A stretch of 64,000 nt of DNA, from assembly GCA_964596125.1 (NCBI GenBank), contig CAZQRP010000010.1:1-64000 (forward strand), read 5' to 3'. Positions 28,601 to 36,958 of this stretch are shown here, one piece after another (the first letter of the stretch is position 1; each line of letters opens with the position of its first letter). A program made the translations under genes and the position numbers. The notes under the pieces were generated by a model. That model was not told where the DNA came from. It made no database searches and worked only from the letters and a program-made list of their open reading frames with translations. This DNA comes from CAZQRP01 sp964596125 (GTDB taxonomy: Bacteria > Chloroflexota > Dehalococcoidia > GIF9 > UBA5629).

Positions 28601-29144
28601 GTACAGTGAAGTCATATTTTATCTCTCCATTAATGCTGTAAAGCCTGAGGTCTATACCGGGATAAATGCCTGTGTATACTACTTCCCTATAGGTCGGAAT
28701 ATCTGTATGCCATTCATCGAGATCATGTCCTGTGAAATAGTTAACTATTGCTGTATCTCTATCCAGGCCCGTAATAACCGGGCTTTTGTTGGCTCCGATA
28801 AAGTTCAGGTTAAAAACCAGTCTGTCAGTTTTTCGCCGGATTGAACCGGGCCCTTCTGCTTTAGCACAGCGGTAAAGATCAAAGACTACACTGTTGTCAG
28901 TAAGATATAACGTCTGACCAGCAGCCTTGACATAGTATTTAACTTCATCATCTAACTGCCCCTTGTTTTCAATAAACAATACAGGCTGTTTTTCATACCC
29001 CTCTATATCAATTTCCTTACCAGTCTCGCTCTCATTACTATTTGTAGCATCATACGATAACGTTTTAGCTGAAACGGGTATTGCCGGAGAGAAGTATATA
29101 AGAATTAATGTCAAACAGAGTAAAGAACTCGTTAGTATTTTCAC
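25677..29144 (-). CDS. Exported SBBP-repeat beta-propeller protein with choice-of-anchor D and Fn3-like repeats
   Basis: 1155 residues. A signal peptide occupies ~1-27. Residues ~52-255 are the domain that commonly precedes SBBP repeats (F-I-E-N-K-G-Q-L-D at its start). From ~265 to 760 there are about nine SBBP-type blades built on Y-S-T-x-x-G-G and A-V-D-x-S-G-C-A-Y. Residues ~765-860 match choice-of-anchor D (D-F-G-S-V-M-V-G). Three ~98-residue Fn3-like repeats close the protein, which ends F-T-N-G-T-P without an LPXTG or membrane anchor. It starts at GTG 29144, supported by AGGAGGT at 29157-29151. Likely a surface or secreted adhesion/binding protein. Its tail is much richer in GC than the rest of the gene and ~90% identical in DNA to the tail of the adjacent protease. 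Confidence 0.85.
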   Translation of the reverse strand: MKILTSSLLCLTLILIYFSPAIPVSAKTLSYDATNSNESETGKEIDIEGYEKQPVLFIENKGQLDDEVKYYVKAAGQTLYLTDNSVVFDLYRCAKAEGPGSIRRKTDRLVFNLNFIGANKSPVITGLDRDTAIVNYFTGHDLDEWHTDIPTYREVVYTGIYPGIDLRLYSINGEIKYDFTVQPGADVADIRFAYDGVDGLAVKAEELIVSTVFGEVRQSKPCIYQQIGEKPEKVEGGFRLLGYNSYGFYIDRYDKSLPLIIDPSLTYSTFFGGGADDYGTSIAVDSSGCAYVTGSIRSSDFPTSTGVYDTSYNGDTDVFVAKFNPSLTGAASLVYCTFLGGDGHDYGSGIAVDASGCAYITGDSSNGTFPVTSGAYDTTFNGGRDIFIAKLNHSGTDLLYSTFLGGSSGEYGGNIAIDGSNNVYVMGHTQSGDLPTTLNAFDRTHNGNSDIFVAKLQLNGANAADLLYSTYLGGSKSEWEGDIAVDASSCAYITGRIDSSDFPTTTDAYDTSYNGNDDVFIAKLNPSLQGSSSLVYSTYLGGSTNEQPSGIAVDASGCAYVVGMTNSSDNITFPTTSGAFDTTYNGNSDAFFTKLNPSLEGADGLMYSTFIGGNGTDSAYGGLTVDSSGCAYIAGNTYTGDNITFPVTPGAFDTSGNGWWDVFVIKLWPAGAGADDLLYSTYLGGSNDETVRDIAIDASCNVYVVGDTSSADFPTQNPYQGTHANQGNEFRDVFVTKLAVEIDVDPLSLDFGSVMVGSTGNPETIIVTNNSNDNVPVGTVIMSGANTDQFSISGDDCTGQTLCPGGMATIDVVFNPTSVGDKTATLSIPFDNPSRATIEVTLSGTTPPPAPTLSYPADGFCVEGSSVTYQWNASAGADRYWIEVNTDPAWGAGTRKICCGVGDVTQYIDTGYPGNGTAYYWRVWAGNDAGWSSAGEASANSRSFSNGTSIPSAPTLTSPGDGATVSGSSVTYQWGASAGADKYWIEVNTDPAWGAGTRKICCGVGDVTQYIDTGYPDDGTAYYWRVWAGNAAGWCSAGEASANSRSFTNGIALPPAPVLTSPDDGGTVSGSSVTYQWNASAGADKYWIEVNTDPAWGAGTRKICIGVGDVTQYIDSGYPDDGTAYYWRVWAGNDAGWCFAGEASANSRSFTNGTP
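25680..26620 (-). repeat. Three tandem ~300-bp repeats (Fn3-like modules) in the SBBP-protein gene
   Basis: Units are recognisable by the recurring E-V-N-T-D-P-A-W-G-A-G-T-R-K and Y-Y-W-R-V-W-A-G-N stretches. They are far more GC-rich than flanking DNA and very similar to the units at 29.2-31.8 kb, consistent with recent amplification or gene conversion. Confidence 0.85.
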
Positions 29145-29195
29145 GCAACGACCTCCTCGTGAACTACGACATCATTCATGACCCATCGTTTACGT

Positions 29196-29222
29196 TTTAT
29201 CATATACGTTTTTCCTTGTCAA
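29196..29222 (-). promoter_or_regulatory. Possible promoter for the SBBP-protein gene
   Basis: On the minus strand a perfect TTGACA (29222-29217) lies just after the stop of the upstream protease gene, with GATAAA 15 bases on (29201-29196). The -10 is imperfect and the spacer short. It would allow expression independent of the protease gene. Confidence 0.4.
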
Positions 29223-29224
29223 GT

Positions 29225-32200
29225 TCAGGGGGTCCCGTTGGTAAAGCTGCGGCTGTTGGCACTGGCTTCCCCGGCAGAACACCAGCCGGCATCGTTGCCC
29301 GCCCACACCCGCCAGTAATACACAGTACCGTCATCAGGATAGCCTGTGTCGATGTACTGCGTCACATTGCCTACCCCGATGCAGATCTTCCTGGTGCCGG
29401 CACCCCAGGCCGGATCCGTGTTTACCTCTATCCAGTACTTGTTAGCACCGGCAGAAGCACTCCACTGATAGGTGACAGAACTGCCGGTGACAGTGGCACC
29501 GTCACCCGGAGAAGTGAGCACCGGCGCCGGAGGAGGCGCTATCCCGTTGGTAAAGCTGCGGCTGTTGGCACTGGCTTCCCCGGCAGAACACCAGCCNNNN
29601 NNNNNNNNNNNNNNNNNNNNNNNNNNNNNNNNNNNNNNNNNNNNNNNNNNNNNNNNNNNNNNNNNNNNNNNNNNNNNNNNNNNNNNNNNNNNNNNNTCCC
29701 GTTGGTAAAGCTGCGGCTGTTGGCACTGGCTTCCCCGGCAGAACACCAGCCGGCATCGTTGCCCGCCCACACCCGCCAGTAATACACAGTACCGTCATCA
29801 GGATAGCCTGTGTCGATGTACTGCGTCACATTGCCTACCCCGATGCAGATCTTCCTGGTGCCGGCACCCCAGGCCGGATCCGTGTTTACCTCTATCCAGT
29901 ACTTGTTAGCACCGGCAGATGCAGCCCACTGATACGTGATAGAGCTGCCATATACGGTAGCACCGTTACCCGGCGAAGTCAGCGCCGGCGCCGGGGGAGG
30001 AGCCATCTCGTTAGTGAAGCTGCGGCTGTTGGCACTGGCTTCCCCGGCAGAACACCAGCCGGCATCATTGCCCGCCCACACCCGCCAGTAATATGCAGTA
30101 CCGTCATCAGGATAGCCCGTGTCGATGTACTGCGTCACATCGCCTGTTCCACAGCAGGTTTTCCTCGTCCCGGTACCCCAGGCCGGATCGGTGTTTACCT
30201 CTATCCAATACCTATCGGCACCCGCAGAAGCACTCCACTGATAGGTGACAGAGCTGCCGGATACCGTGGCACCGTCACCCGGCGAAGAGAGCGCCGGCGC
30301 CGATGGTGTACTTAAATTGGTAAAACTCCGGCCGGCCGTCGGCGAACTCCAGCCGGCAGCGTTGCCTGCCCATACCCGCCAGTAATACACGGTACCGTTA
30401 TCAGGATAGCCCGTGTCCATGTACTGTGTCACATTGCCCACTTCGCTATAGAACTTCCTCGTCCCGGCACCCCAGGCCGGATCAGTGTTTACCTCCAATC
30501 GATAGTTATCCGCCCCGGCAGCCGCGCTCCAATCAAAGGTGACACTGGCCCCGCCGACATAGGCACTATCAGCCGGAGACACAAGCGTCGGTGCCGAGGG
30601 TATACTCAGATTGGTAAAGCTCCGGCCGGCAGTCGGCGAACTCCAGCCGACAGCATTGCCCGCCCACACCCGCCAGTAATACACGGTACCGTCATCAGGA
30701 TAGCCCGTGTCCATGTACTGTGTTACATTGCCCACTTCGCTATAGAACTTCCTCGTCCCGGCACCCCAGGCCGGATCGGTGTTTACCTCCAATCGATAGT
30801 TGTTTGCCTCAGCAGCCGCGGTCCACTCAAAGGTGACACTGGTCCCGCCGACATAGGCACTATCAACCGGAGACACAAGCGTCGGTGCCGAGGGAGGCGA
30901 AGAAGGTAGCGACCCGTTGGTGAAGCTGCGGCTGTTGGCACTGGCCTCGCCGGCAGAACACCAGCCGGCAGCATTGCCCGACCACACCCGCCAGTAATAC
31001 ACGGTACCATCATCCGGATAACCTGTATCGATGTACTGCGTCACATCGCCCACACCACAGCAGATCTTCCGTGTTCCCACACCCCAGGCAGGATCGGTGT
31101 TCACCTCTATCCAGTACTGCGTTGCCCCCGCAGAAGCACTCCACTGATACGTGATAGAGCTGCCGGATACCGTGGCACCGTCACCCGGAGAGGTGAGCGT
31201 TGGCGCTGAAGGTTTATTCAGGCTGGTAAAGCTGCGGCTGTTGGCGCTGGCTTCCGCAGCAGAACACCACCCGGCAGCATTGCCCGCCCACACCCGCCAG
31301 TAATACACGGTGCCATTCCCAGGATAGCCTGTGTCGATGTACTGAGTTACATCGCCCACTCCGCCGCAGAACTTTCTCGTTCCCACACCCCAGGCCGGAT
31401 CGGTGTTCACTTCCAGCCAGTACTGTGTTGCCCCGTCAGAAGCACTCCACTGATAGGTAACAGAGCTGCCGGAAACGTAAGCGCCATCAGCCGGCGATGA
31501 AAGACTGGGAGCCAGAGGTTTACTTAAATTGGTAAAACTCCAGCCTGCAGTCGGTGAACTCCAGCCGGCATCATTGCCCGCCCATACCCGCCAGTAATAC
31601 ACAGTACCATTATCAGGATAACCCGTGTCTATGTACTGTGTCACATTGCCCATTTCGTTATAGAACTTCCTCGTCCCCACGCCCCACGCCGGATCGGTGT
31701 TTACCTCCAGTCGGTACTTGTTTGCCCCGGTAGAAGCATTCCACTGATACGTGACAGAGCTGCCAGAAACGTATGCACCATTAGCTGGTGACGAAAGAGT
31801 GGGAGTTGATGGTGGACTGGCGGTGCCATAAATATACTGAATACCTGCAATGTCATCGGAGTGTAGCGTTCGTTTATTCTTGCCATACCAACCATAACCA
31901 TACATCACTTTATCAATATCAGCAGGATCGTATAAATCTTGTAAGTTAAGGAAGTGCCCAAATTCATGGAGTGCTAAAGTTTCTACGTCCATACGATTTC
32001 CCGGGACTGACACTGCAGTGCTCCAAGTATAGTATGTGTTAAATTCCATATCAGCTTCCAATATGGTTTCACCAATGTACCAGTTCCATGCACGGGCAAT
32101 AGTCCCTCCACTTCCAAGGTTTGTCCACATAATCTCATTAACTCCATTATAGCCATACGCAGTTGCTCCGGTGGTTCCAGCATAATTAAATGAAAAGTTT

Positions 32201-32967
32201 GCGCCAGCAGCATTCCAAGTTGAAGCTGCACTTTGTATGGCAGTTCCTTCACCAGTACAATCCCCTGTATTCTCATTAATTCTATAGCTCACCGTTGGGC
32301 TACTGCCAGGCCATTTTCTATTACCATATAAGAACGAAGATGAAGAGACAGATAGAGGATCAAATACTCCTTCAGTTGGCAAAGACTGACCTTGGAGTAT
32401 ACTGTCTACCCACCCTTTGAATTCAGATACAGGTAAATCGCCCACTTTATCTTGGTACACAACAAACTTGCCCTGAAAATTACCATAGACTTCAAACTGT
32501 GATCTTGGAAGCTGTGTAACTGTTGCTTGGGGAAGTTGTTTCAAAAATACAACCGCCCTCTCATGCTGTTTAAAACTTGGCGCATCAGATACCCACTCGG
32601 TTATGCCACCAGCGGTTCCCCCGGCAATAGTGATGGTAATATCTTTTTGGCTCAAATCACCTTTCAAGGTCTCCTCAACCGATACAAGTACATCTGTGTA
32701 AATCCTGTTATGCTCATCATTCCAATAACAGCTACGCTCAATAACCGTCCCATCTATAATAGCGTCAGCAGCGTTAGTAAGCTCCTCAAGGGAAAGTTTA
32801 ACAATATTCCATTTTACAATTGAGTTGATATTTTCAGAAAAAACATTGTAACCTGGTTTTAATGCAACTGCATCTGCTATGCCGTTTGAAATCAATAATG
32901 GTATTGAAATAACAATTACAAACAGAATAGAATTGATAATTAAACGAAACTTTTTCATCTTAAACAC
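29225..32967 (-). CDS. Exported matrixin-like metalloprotease with tandem Fn3-like repeats (interrupted by assembly gap)
   Basis: Residues 1-32 are a signal peptide. Residues ~55-180 resemble the lipoprotein encoded just upstream. Residues ~215-384 form a metzincin-type protease: H334-E-F-G-H338 with D344 as probable third zinc ligand and a Met-turn at M355 (K-V-M-Y-G-Y). Then come at least eight complete Fn3-like repeats of ~98-103 residues, seven before and one after a run of 100 Ns. Across the Ns the frame is out by one base with the placeholder length, so the true gap length should be 2 modulo 3 if the gene is intact. The N-flanking partial repeats mean at least one more unit is missing. 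The start is GTG 32967 or, more likely, ATG 32958. It lies 21 bp after the lipoprotein stop, in one operon. Confidence 0.8.
29228..31805 (-). repeat. Array of ~300-bp tandem repeats (Fn3-like modules) in the protease gene
   Basis: Seven visible units right of the N run and one to its left, plus partial units at the gap edges. Two variants alternate: one ending in A-G-W-C-S-A-G-E-A-S and one ending G-W-S-S-P-T-A-G. About 225 bp at 29232-29456 are identical to 29697-29921, which explains why assembly failed here. Confidence 0.88.
29597..29696. other. Assembly gap (100 Ns)
   Basis: Exactly 100 Ns, a scaffolding placeholder of unknown true length, inside the repeat array. Repeat number and local order are therefore uncertain, and translations touching the Ns are not reliable. 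Confidence 0.99.
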
Positions 32968-32988
32968 GCAATTGTCTAAAATTTATTT

Positions 32989-33510
32989 TTACCTAGATGC
33001 TTTATCAACCTCGGCTTTTATTTTAGAAACGAGATCAATAAGGGATAAATCCTTGTCAGCTATCTTTCCTTCCTCAACAACCAATTTCCCCTGCCTGCCA
33101 CCAACGATCCCGAAAGTACCATCTTCGTATATCTTTAGGAAAACAACTACCTTCTCATCTATCTTTAAATTTGCTGTATCTTCTACCCACTGGGTTGTTT
33201 TATCTAATTTATTACTAGGTAATTTAATGATTAGCACATCATCTTCCAGTTCTCCCTTAATCCACTCTTCAACCGAAATGGTAATCAAGGTATAAGGACT
33301 GGTGTCAGCATTAGACTGGTTCCCCTTTCCGACAACCTTCCCAATTATAATATGATCAGCTTGAGCTACCAATTCTTCCAGAGTTAACTTCAATATCATT
33401 GGTGAACTAATTGCTGCAGGTGGAATCTTCGGCTCTGAACATGATGACATAAACAGACTAAACACCGTGAAACCCACTACAGCCGCTACAGGTATTACGC
33501 AATTTTCCAC
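32989..33510 (-). CDS. Lipoprotein resembling the N-terminal domain of the adjacent metalloprotease
   Basis: A 173-residue protein with a hydrophobic leader and lipobox-like F-M-S-S-C (lipidated Cys24). The mature part shares a pattern with protease residues ~55-170: L-x-L-E-E-L, an A-D-x-I-I-x-G-x-V strand, S-V-E-E-x-x-K-G-x-L, a W-V-x-D segment, V-V-F-L-K and a G-K-x-V-V near the end. Start GTG 33510 is supported by AGGAGG at 33523-33518. First gene of the operon with the protease. The domain's function is unknown to me; a role as accessory, folding partner or inhibitor of the protease is only an inference from shared domain and position. Confidence 0.7.
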   Translation of the reverse strand: MENCVIPVAAVVGFTVFSLFMSSCSEPKIPPAAISSPMILKLTLEELVAQADHIIIGKVVGKGNQSNADTSPYTLITISVEEWIKGELEDDVLIIKLPSNKLDKTTQWVEDTANLKIDEKVVVFLKIYEDGTFGIVGGRQGKLVVEEGKIADKDLSLIDLVSKIKAEVDKASR

Positions 33511-34093
33511 CTATTATCCTCCTTAAAGCATCCATTTATTTACTATAATATATTTTCCTAGAGTGTCTTTATGCCAGTTTGGCTGGTACATATATTTTAT
33601 ATGGTATTCATCCTACTAATATCATCATCAAAATTGTTTCTGATTTTTACCTAAAGTTATTAATTAATGTGACTATCCCATCCTACCTATACATATCACA
33701 ACATGGTGTAGAAAAGATAGGTTAGTTCATAGTACTTTAGTAGTAAGATATATATTACTTTAGTAAAATTCGACCTTTACCATTTTACATCGATGTGGTA
33801 TAGTCACAAAAGTTATAGTGGTACCTGTAGCCGATGTGCAGTAAACGTTGGAACACCCGAGACCACATTGCAAAGTATGGCTACAACATTCTTGTACGGG
33901 GAAACAGTACTTGAAGATGGACCGGGTCCTGTCCAGGCAGCAACCGATAATGGAGGTGAGCCGTATATCAACCTCACCGGGCCTGTTCTCTTTCATAATG
34001 ATCAAATAATTCTCAAAACTATATTGCCGGATTTAAGAAATAGCCAGTAAAGACCAGCATGATAGCAAGGGAAAAATGTTACGAGGATAAAAA
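33511..34093. other. Divergent intergenic region with no assigned gene
   Basis: 583 bp between the minus-strand lipoprotein and the plus-strand radical SAM gene. An 85-codon frame at 33793-34050 (+) and an overlapping 81-codon frame on the other strand exist, but neither resembles a known family or has a ribosome binding site. A short direct repeat (TACTTTAGTA at about 33732 and 33756) is present. I see no RNA gene. Confidence 0.5.
33776..33804 (+). promoter_or_regulatory. Possible promoter upstream of the radical SAM gene
   Basis: TTTACC (33776-33781), 17-base spacer, TATAGT (33799-33804). Transcription would begin near 33811, leaving a ~280-base leader before the radical SAM ATG at 34094. 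Confidence 0.4.
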
Positions 34094-35482
34094 ATGGATG
34101 TTGTATTAGTGTACCCGCATGCCTCAGCTTCCGGTATAGAAGAAGGTATTAAAGTGCTCCCTCTGGGCCTGGCATATATAGCCAGTGTGCTGGAAAAGAA
34201 AGGATTTGAGGTCGAAATAATCGACTTGAACGCTCAAACCGAGTTATCAAATCAGTTTGAGGATATCTTAAAAGTCCTGAAACCTAAAATCGTGGGTATT
34301 TCCTGTCTTACTCCCTTCTATTCTACCGTTCTATCCCTGGCTCATAGAGCGAAAGACGCTACAGGAGCCAAGATAGTAGTAGGCGGGGCTCATGCCACTG
34401 CCCTGCCGGAAGAAATGCTGAAAGAGAGCGCCATCGACTATGTTGTTATCGGCGAAGGCGAGTATACAATGCTGGAACTCAGTGACTGCCTTTTGAACAA
34501 TGGAACTCAACCAGAGAAGATCGATGGCATCGCCTATATGAAGGATAAGACCTATCACCGGACCGGCTTGCGCCCCTATATTAAAGACCTTGATGAACTT
34601 CCACTACCCGCCAGGCATCTGTTACCCAATGAGAGATACCATGCGCCGCAATTCAGAGGCGAAAGGATTACCAGCATAATGGCTTCCCGTGGCTGTCTCT
34701 ATAGCTGCATTTTCTGCGATTATCGCTATATGATGGGGCCGAAACTACGCCGGCGGAGCCCTCAAAATGTCATTACCGAAATCGAAGAATGTATGAAGCA
34801 GTACGATATAAATTATGTGAGCTTTCGGGACACCATATTTACCTTTGATGAACAATGGGTCTCCGATTTCTGTCAACTGATCACACAAAAGAATATAGAT
34901 ATCAAATGGGACTGCAATGGGAGAGTTAATCTGGTTACCGAGAGGATGCTGCATGAAATGAAGCAAGCAGGCTGCAATTTAATCTCCTATGGTATAGAAT
35001 CGGGAGACCAGGGCATACTGGACTTTGCGAAAAAGAAATTAACCGTGGAACAAAGCATAAACGCCGTTAAAATGACAAAAAAGGCCGGCATTGAAGTCAC
35101 AAGTTACTTTATCATCGGATTACCCGGCGAGAACCGGGCGACTATCGAAAAGACAATAAAGCTGGCCTCAAAGCTAGACTCTGATTATACGCAATTTTCT
35201 CTTGCCACACCGTTTCCGGGTACACCGCTTCATACGTATGCCAGGGAGAACAACCTGATCAGGGATGTGAGCTGGGACGACTATTCCCCGATCAACATGG
35301 CGATAATGAGAACAAAAGAGCTTGATTTCAAGGAATTAGAAAAAGCATCAAGGCAAGCCTATAGACGATACTATCTGTCACCGAAATATATCTTGAGGCG
35401 AGCCAGTAAGGTACGCCCCGAAAATTTGAGAAGAAACTTCGAAGGGCTTAAGATGTTCATCCAGAAAACAAGCAGCAAATAA
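34094..35482 (+). CDS. B12-binding domain radical SAM protein
   Basis: The N-terminal ~140 residues form a cobalamin-binding-type Rossmann domain (V-G-G-A-H-A-T-A-L-P near residue 97). The radical SAM core carries C201-x3-C205-x2-C208 (C-L-Y-S-C-I-F-C) for the 4Fe-4S cluster, followed by S-Y-G-I-E-S-G-D near 295 and I-I-G-L-P-G-E near 340. The usual His of the B12 box (DxHxxG) is not obvious, so cobalamin may bind base-off or not at all. At 462 residues it fits the BchE/P-methylase-like class found in surface-glycan and lipid loci. A GAGGA site sits 7 bases before the ATG. Likely role: radical methylation or similar chemistry on a sugar, lipid carrier or secondary metabolite; substrate unknown. 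Confidence 0.85.
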   Translation: MDVVLVYPHASASGIEEGIKVLPLGLAYIASVLEKKGFEVEIIDLNAQTELSNQFEDILKVLKPKIVGISCLTPFYSTVLSLAHRAKDATGAKIVVGGAHATALPEEMLKESAIDYVVIGEGEYTMLELSDCLLNNGTQPEKIDGIAYMKDKTYHRTGLRPYIKDLDELPLPARHLLPNERYHAPQFRGERITSIMASRGCLYSCIFCDYRYMMGPKLRRRSPQNVITEIEECMKQYDINYVSFRDTIFTFDEQWVSDFCQLITQKNIDIKWDCNGRVNLVTERMLHEMKQAGCNLISYGIESGDQGILDFAKKKLTVEQSINAVKMTKKAGIEVTSYFIIGLPGENRATIEKTIKLASKLDSDYTQFSLATPFPGTPLHTYARENNLIRDVSWDDYSPINMAIMRTKELDFKELEKASRQAYRRYYLSPKYILRRASKVRPENLRRNFEGLKMFIQKTSSK

Positions 35483-35645
35483 ACAACCGGCGATCAATAA
35501 CCGCCGGCAGATAGTTGAACAAGGCGAGTCCGTTTTCCAGGTCATCGCTACGTTGAATAAGAGGGAAAGAACAGTACGAAAGACAGCAGAAGCCCTGGGA
35601 TATACAGGGGAAACCAGGAAGTGATACCACAACATTGTTTAAACC

Positions 35646-36860
35646 TTGAAGGCAATCTGTACATCCGGAACTGAATTGAAAACAAAAAAACAAAATAGAG
35701 AAGAAGTTACAGCGGCAGCTTTGAATTTGGAACAGACCGGGAAACCGAGCATCGCCATTGCCACTATTCCCATAGCCGAAGCAGGGCTCATCTTCTTATC
35801 AAACCTTGTATGCGTGCTGGGTCCATTTGTGGAAAACATGTACATTGTTACCAGCCATGCCGGCTGCGCTCTGTTTGACAATAACGAGAAGGTACGAGCC
35901 TACAGCATCGGTTCAAAATCCAGGGCAAACATATTTATAAAGGGGATTAAGCTTATACTTTCGCAGATAAAGATATCATACCGGCTGGCATTGATAGCCC
36001 GGGATACTAACTGGTGGTGTTTCTTCATGGGAGGGTCAGCCCTTCTCCTGCCTATGATAACCGGCAAACTGATGAAAAAGAAGGTCATGCTCATATACGC
36101 AGGCTCCGATGCAGTAAGCATGAAAGCCCAGAGCAGGATTATCTCTAAAATGCTGGAACCGATAACAAAAGCCACTGCCAGTCTCTCCGACCGCATTGTT
36201 GTTTATTCGCAGCGGCTTGTTAAAGAATATGACCTCGAGAAACATGCTCATAAAATCTCAATAGACTGTGATCGATACATTGACTTCGAGCGGTTCAGGA
36301 TAGAAAGTCCGGTAACCGAAAGAGATACTGTAGTGGGTTATATAGGTCGCCTTAGCGAGGAAAAAGGTGTCTTACACTTTATCGAAGCGATACCAGGCAT
36401 AGTGGAGTCGATGAGCGATGTTACCTTCTTTATTGGGGGTGACGGGCAGTTGAGAAGTAAAATTGAACAGTTCATTAATCAGGCAAAGCTACATGATACT
36501 ATCAAACTCACCCGGTGGATCGATCATGATGAGATAGCTAACTATATGAACCAGCTAAAGCTGCTCGTGTTACCTTCCTATACCGAAGGGCTGCCAAACA
36601 TAGTCCTGGAAGCTATGGCCTGCGGGACACCAGTACTGGCAACACCTGTCGGAGCAATACCCGATATAATAACGGACGGTGAAACGGGATTTATTATGGA
36701 AAATAATTCCCCTGACTGTATCGCTGAGAATATCATCAGGGCCTTACGCCAGCCGAATCTCGGAGAAATTGCCCGGAATGCACATGCCTATGTTGAACAG
36801 GTATATACATATGAGTCTGCTGCTGCACGGTTCAAGAATGTGATCAGCAGCCTACAATGA
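35646..36860 (+). CDS. Glycosyltransferase family 4
   Basis: GT-B protein; the C-terminal half has V-V-G-Y-I-G-R-L-S-E-E-K-G near residue 232, F-I-G-G-D-G-Q-L near 263 and the donor site T-E-G-L-P-N-I-V-L-E-A-M-A-C-G-T-P near 314. It is a paralogue of the GT4 at 17.8 kb, with M-G-G-S-A-L-L-L-P and K-K-K-V in the same places. The frame opens at TTG 35646, but the first ~35 residues have no counterpart in the paralogue, so the true start may be further in (for example a TTG near 35736). Between this gene and the radical SAM stop lies a 45-codon open frame with no start, not assigned. Confidence 0.83.
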   Translation: MKAICTSGTELKTKKQNREEVTAAALNLEQTGKPSIAIATIPIAEAGLIFLSNLVCVLGPFVENMYIVTSHAGCALFDNNEKVRAYSIGSKSRANIFIKGIKLILSQIKISYRLALIARDTNWWCFFMGGSALLLPMITGKLMKKKVMLIYAGSDAVSMKAQSRIISKMLEPITKATASLSDRIVVYSQRLVKEYDLEKHAHKISIDCDRYIDFERFRIESPVTERDTVVGYIGRLSEEKGVLHFIEAIPGIVESMSDVTFFIGGDGQLRSKIEQFINQAKLHDTIKLTRWIDHDEIANYMNQLKLLVLPSYTEGLPNIVLEAMACGTPVLATPVGAIPDIITDGETGFIMENNSPDCIAENIIRALRQPNLGEIARNAHAYVEQVYTYESAAARFKNVISSLQ

Positions 36861-36958
36861 TGCCAGGCACAGATTGGAACGCTAAGTATATCAGATGGTT
36901 ACCCTGTTTAGTTCTGTTTTGCCTCTGTTTCACTGTCTCTCATAATTAAAAGTTAGAA

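Noticed and set aside
29228..31805. CRISPR-like periodic array
   Set aside because: The units are ~300 bp, coding and contiguous, with no short repeat/unique spacer pattern.
33793..34050. An 85-codon frame before the radical SAM gene
   Set aside because: No ribosome binding site, no family resemblance, and an equal-length frame on the other strand; kept only as an open question.
35483..35645. A 45-codon open frame between radical SAM and GT4 genes
   Set aside because: Protein-like (R-T-V-R-K-T-A-E-A-L-G) but has no upstream start codon or ribosome binding site and is too short to assign.
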